Below are positions 60,351-64,000 of a DNA stretch of 64,000 nucleotides, in pieces; within the stretch, counting starts at the first letter, position 1; each line of letters opens with the position of its first letter. This DNA is from Welwitschia mirabilis (taxonomy: Eukaryota; Gnetophyta; Gnetopsida; Welwitschiales), in assembly GCA_051453625.1 (NCBI GenBank), contig JBOZIK010000001.1, positions 221,739,685-221,803,684 of the forward strand. Direction: 5' to 3'. A program made the translations under genes and the position numbers. The notes under the pieces are model-generated. The model saw nothing but the letters and a program-made list of their open reading frames with translations, was not told where the DNA came from and ran no database searches.

Positions 60351-60425
60351 GTAGTTATTTCTTTCCTTTTGATAGTGGCACAAATTCCCATGCATACTGA
60401 ATTATGAGGATTTTTGCTCCTCATG
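60351..60425 (-). pseudogene. copia-B reverse transcriptase N-terminal fragment
   Basis: The minus strand reads ILIIQYAWEFVPLSKGKK, matching the NNTWELVPLPKGKK block at the start of copia reverse transcriptase. It fits the orientation and order of the neighbouring copia-B parts. Confidence 0.65.
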
Positions 60426-60752
60426 CATTATATCCTTTAATTGCTTCTGATCACTATGTTATATTTTTTATAAAATTATTTTTTGATTTTTGTCCATTAG
60501 TTAGTAAAAAATAGGTTAAATGAGATAAATATCTCTTGAGTTTCTTTCTTATCCAAGTAAATCTCCTTAACCGATATGNNNNNNNNNNTAATAAATGCCT
60601 TTATTGTCAAAAGCACCTTCCTATTATTAATTTGATTTTTCATCATCATGATCAAACTCTTTAAAAGAATCTATTTAAGGTAAGCTAAAATCATTTGCTT
60701 TTTCATTATGATTATCAATCTATTTGGAATAAATCAAATAATATGCTCTAAA
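60426..60752. other. Unassigned stretch upstream of copia-B reverse transcriptase
   Basis: No domain was recognised; probably decayed copia-B integrase. A 10-N gap lies at 60579-60588. Confidence 0.4.
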
Positions 60753-61060
60753 TGTCACATCCCCAAATATAACTACTTATTTATAAGTAGGTTTCTAATG
60801 TATATATGCATAATTGTTATTTCCATAATAGTAAAGATACATCTACATGAGTTCTCATCTAACATGGACTTATGAGATTTATATACATGAATGATCGAAG
60901 TACAATAGTAATCTAGGTTTAAATTAAGTAAAATACGTAGTATTGTTCTTGCATAAGGACATAGGAGGTAAATTAATCAAAGATACATAATTATTCTAAC
61001 TTGTAACACAAACTCAAACAACATAAAATTAGAAGTTTGAGAAGAAAAAAGTAATCTTCA
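60753..61060. repeat. Possible LTR terminus (TGTCACATCCCC), gap-duplicated copy
   Basis: TGTCACATCCCC is a common terminus of plant gypsy LTRs. The same 300 bp recur from 61161 after a 100-N gap (61061-61160) with few changes, so this is probably one locus shown twice. No opposite terminus, primer-binding site or polypurine tract was found nearby. Confidence 0.35.
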
Positions 61061-61160
61061 NNNNNNNNNNNNNNNNNNNNNNNNNNNNNNNNNNNNNNNN
61101 NNNNNNNNNNNNNNNNNNNNNNNNNNNNNNNNNNNNNNNNNNNNNNNNNNNNNNNNNNNN

Positions 61161-62299
61161 TATGCTCTAAATGTCACATCCCCCAATATAACTACTTATT
61201 TATAAGTAGGCTTCTAATGTCTATATGCATACTTGTTATTTTCATAATAGTGAAGACACATCTACATGAGTTCTCATCTAACATGGGCTTGTGATATTTA
61301 TATACATGAATGATCGAAGTACAATAGTAATCTAGATTTAAATTAAGTAAAATACTTAGTATTGTTCTTCCACAAGGACATAGGAGGTAAATTAATCAAA
61401 AGATACATAATTATTCTAACTTGTAACAACATAAAATTAGAAGTTTGAGAAGAAAAAAGTAATCTTCAATCAGCAATGCAAGGGAACAAAGTACTCTAAG
61501 GATCTAATCAAGTTGTACTTTACTCCAACTTTACTTTAATGATTCCTATATATACAAAATGTACTAAATCATCAAGTCATCCACCACATGAGTGTTGATA
61601 AGTTATCATGTCCTCTTGATACTTCATAGCTATTTATAAGCATGAAAAGTATAAACCTAAGTGAACACAATCTGTTAAACAACGGGAATAAATTCCAAAA
61701 GTAACTTTAGCAACTCACATGTTTTAAAAGAACTTAACAATTAAGTAAGCTTTTCCTAAAGATTGCTAAATACCATTTTACTATGCATTAATAATTAAAG
61801 AAGAAAAAATCTTTCAAGAACTAGTTATACCTAAACATTACTAATACCCATTGAAATTGTCCATTAATAATAAAAGGGTTTAAACCAATTAAAAGAGATC
61901 ATACATTATATCATTAGAGAAAGGTAAAGAATAAAGACTCCTCAACTAGCCTTAAGTATTCCACCCCTAAGAAAGATGTTATAGTTCCACGACATCCAAG
62001 CCTTCAAGTCTTCCCCATGATAATCCAATCAAAAGATGCATACAATAAAGGGATTAAGGCCCTTTCATAGGAAAAGATCGGGATGAGAGGTGNNNNNNNN
62101 NNNNNNNNNNNNNNNNNNNNNNNNNNNNNNNNNNNNNNNNNNNNNNNNNNNNNNNNNNNNNNNNNNNNNNNNNNNNNNNNNNNNNNNNNNNNTGACATCC
62201 AAGTCTCCAAGTCTTCCCCATGATAATCCAATCAAAATATGCATACCATAAAGGGATTAAGGCCCTTTCATAGGGAAAGATCAGGATGAGAGGTGGTTA
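61161..62299. repeat. Possible LTR continuation, second copy of the TGTCACATCCCC sequence
   Basis: It continues the sequence above to a TATA-like CTATATATAC at about 61546. No coding content. The gap 62093-62192 again has the same text on both sides (CATCCAAGYCTYCAAGTCTTCCCC). Confidence 0.35.
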
Positions 62300-62530
62300 T
62301 AAGATCTTATCTTTGTAGCATTAGATAAAAGATGGGTGGTTACAAGTTCTTGACTTGTAGCATTAGGTAGAATCTTCATCATTTAGTACTAGGTAGATAA
62401 GATTATATCTTATATCATTTGGTGGAGGTTATCTTATAGTATTAAGTAGATAAGACTCTTTCATCTAGCATTTAGTAGAATCTTTTTCATTTAGCATTTG
62501 ATAGAGGTTATCTTGTAGTATTTGGTGAAG
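62300..62530. repeat. Degenerate minisatellite (about 24-30-bp units)
   Basis: Roughly eight tandem units of the type TAGCATTTRGTAGA(A/G)...TCTT can be read (TAGCATTAGGTAGAATCTT, TAGTACTAGGTAGATAAGA, TAGCATTTAGTAGAATCTT, TAGCATTTGATAGAGGTTA and others). The array ends where the CACTA terminus begins. Confidence 0.65.
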
Positions 62531-62531
62531 A

Positions 62532-62840
62532 CACTACAAGAAATATAGCCTTTTAAGGAAATAAAAAACATCTTAAATGCTTTTAAGGCATTTCTTCATA
62601 GAACTCTTTAAAAAGGATTGCCTTAGAAGCCCATAGGATTTTAAGGCATTTCTAAGGCATTAAAATAAAAATTCCTTAAAATTTCTTTTAAGGTAGTAAT
62701 AAACGATTCAAAAGGCTTTTAAGGAATTCATTAGGCATTCATTTCAAAAAATGTCTTAAAATTTCTTTTAAGGTATTTTTGTAATAAATGCCTCAAAAGG
62801 ATTTTAAGGCATTTTCCTAAAAGAACGCCTTGTTCATAGG
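62532..62840 (+). mobile_element. CACTA (En/Spm-type) DNA-transposon terminus with subterminal repeats
   Basis: CACTACAAGAAA at 62532 is the canonical terminal sequence of plant CACTA elements. The next 300 bp carry seven TTTTAAGG motifs, often as TTTTAAGGCATTT, and inverted forms (CCTTAAAATTT). This is the clustered subterminal repeat pattern bound by the element's own protein in known members. The three bases before it are AGA, a candidate 3-bp target copy. The opposite terminus (TTTCTTGTAGTG) is not found in the window, so the element runs on beyond it or is truncated. Confidence 0.75.
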
Positions 62841-64000
62841 GGAAAATAATTTACATGATTTATGCAATATTTACAAAGCATTCCATATAAGTAATTGCTA
62901 GGGTTTAAGGAATAGATCAAAAGATACTATTCTGAGAGCAACTATCTTTAACATAAATTGGCTCCTCTATTATAAAAAATATTCCAATCTAGTGATAACG
63001 GCAAAGTGGTATTTGGTTTTTACTCAAAAGGAGCATAGTAATTTCTACATCCTCTGTATTCATCACTTTAGAATTCATGTAATGATCTACTGAAAGTTTA
63101 AAATGATGGATCTTTGAAGATAACCTGTGAAAAATGCATTTATGAAAAGGATTGGGCTGAATGAAAATGTATAGTGATTAGGTGAAGATAAGTGAAGACA
63201 CATCAAAGAAGCTAATTGAAGGAGCTCAAATGACATTGANNNNNNNNNNNNNNNNNNNNNNNNNNNNNNNNNNNNNNNNNNNNNNNNNNNNNNNNNNNNN
63301 NNNNNNNNNNNNNNNNNNNNNNNNNNNNNNNNNNNNNNNAGGATTGGGCTGAATGAAAATGTATAGTGATTGGATGAAGATAAGTGAAGACATATCAAAG
63401 AAGCTAATTGAAGGAGCTCAAATGACATTGACCATATTAAATTAGAATCACACGACTAACATTGTTTGTAATTCAATATTCTCTGCATTTAATGAAGAAA
63501 ATGAAAGAAGAGTTATGCTTGTGCCTTGTTAATACCTATAGGTATCCCTCACAGTGTTGAGATACTTGTGTAACTAAGGCATATAATTGAAGAGTAATAT
63601 AGCTACACATGAATTGTATCACCACCCTAGAAGAAAACGTATTTTATTTTAATACTAATGACAAATGAAAGCACATAATGACACCAATTTTATTCTTTAT
63701 GTAGTAATAAGGACAAGCTTAAGAGACCAGATTTAATAACTATGTACATTGATTAGTCTAATCTTATCCTAAGATTAATCTTCCTATGATAATTAGTAAT
63801 TGGGCATGGAAGTAGGACCTTAAACCAAATTGATAATGCAATGTAAATCAAATATTTTAGCAAGAAAATTTAAGTTTTTTCATAAATCTGATAACTATTT
63901 CAAAATTTTCAATGAATTAAGCCTTTAATCCTTATCGATGTTCACATAAAACTAGCTATTTGGAAAGCATTTTGCAAAGATAAAATAAAAGATTCAGTTA
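62841..64000. other. Unassigned sequence right of the CACTA terminus
   Basis: No transposase or other domain was recognised. The 100-N gap 63240-63339 is flanked by two copies of the same 100 bp or so (AGGATTGGGCTGAATGAAAATG to CTCAAATGACATTGA). It may be CACTA interior, but nothing proves this. Confidence 0.4.

Noticed and set aside
60753-62299. A confirmed gypsy LTR starting TGTCACATCCCC
   Set aside because: Only the terminus motif is present. No partner, tract or primer-binding site was found, so it is kept only as a low-confidence repeat.
62300-62530. CRISPR-like repeat array
   Set aside because: Units are contiguous and degenerate with no regular spacers, and the genome is clearly plant nuclear; it is a minisatellite.

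Overview
The window looks like a repeat-choked stretch of a seed-plant nuclear genome, about two-thirds AT and strongly CpG-poor. One plant-type C2H2 zinc-finger gene (QALGGH fingers, EAR motif) sits in a sea of decayed LTR retrotransposons. The large, old, nested elements would fit a gymnosperm or another large plant genome, but the sequence alone does not prove a species. No bacterial, organellar, rRNA or functional tRNA genes were seen.

Layout. 1-8300: remnant of a plus-strand Ty3/gypsy element of Athila/Tat type (reverse transcriptase, RNase H, integrase, then a separate late reading frame with heptad repeats, a polypurine tract and the start of a 3' LTR). 8305-27310: copies of an unrecognised non-coding repeat (called R here), a tRNA-derived SINE-like sequence, a second Athila-like 3' end on the minus strand, and a minus-strand Ty1-copia element (copia-A) with gag to RNase H, both LTRs, primer-binding site and polypurine tract. 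The copia-A 3' LTR seems split by about 6 kb of other repeats. 27311-33700: the gene neighbourhood, with two local duplications. The second pair copies the promoter and first codons of the zinc-finger gene; one copy leads to the intact gene (32468-33502), the other is CpG-decayed and broken. 33700-60750: a three-level nest. A minus-strand copia element (copia-B) is cut inside its RNase H by a 23.9-kb chromovirus-like gypsy element (35020-58951, 5-bp target duplication ATATC, LTRs over 5 kb). That element is in turn cut inside its integrase by a smaller LTR element (42549-47815, target duplication AATAC). 60750-64000: a possible LTR start, a degenerate minisatellite and a CACTA DNA-transposon terminus.

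Assembly quality matters. Most 100-N gaps have nearly the same sequence on both sides, so lengths and copy numbers near gaps are unreliable and many short reading frames are gap artefacts. The zinc-finger gene is probably the only intact protein gene. It would act as a nuclear transcriptional repressor, and the rest is transposon sequence at various stages of decay.
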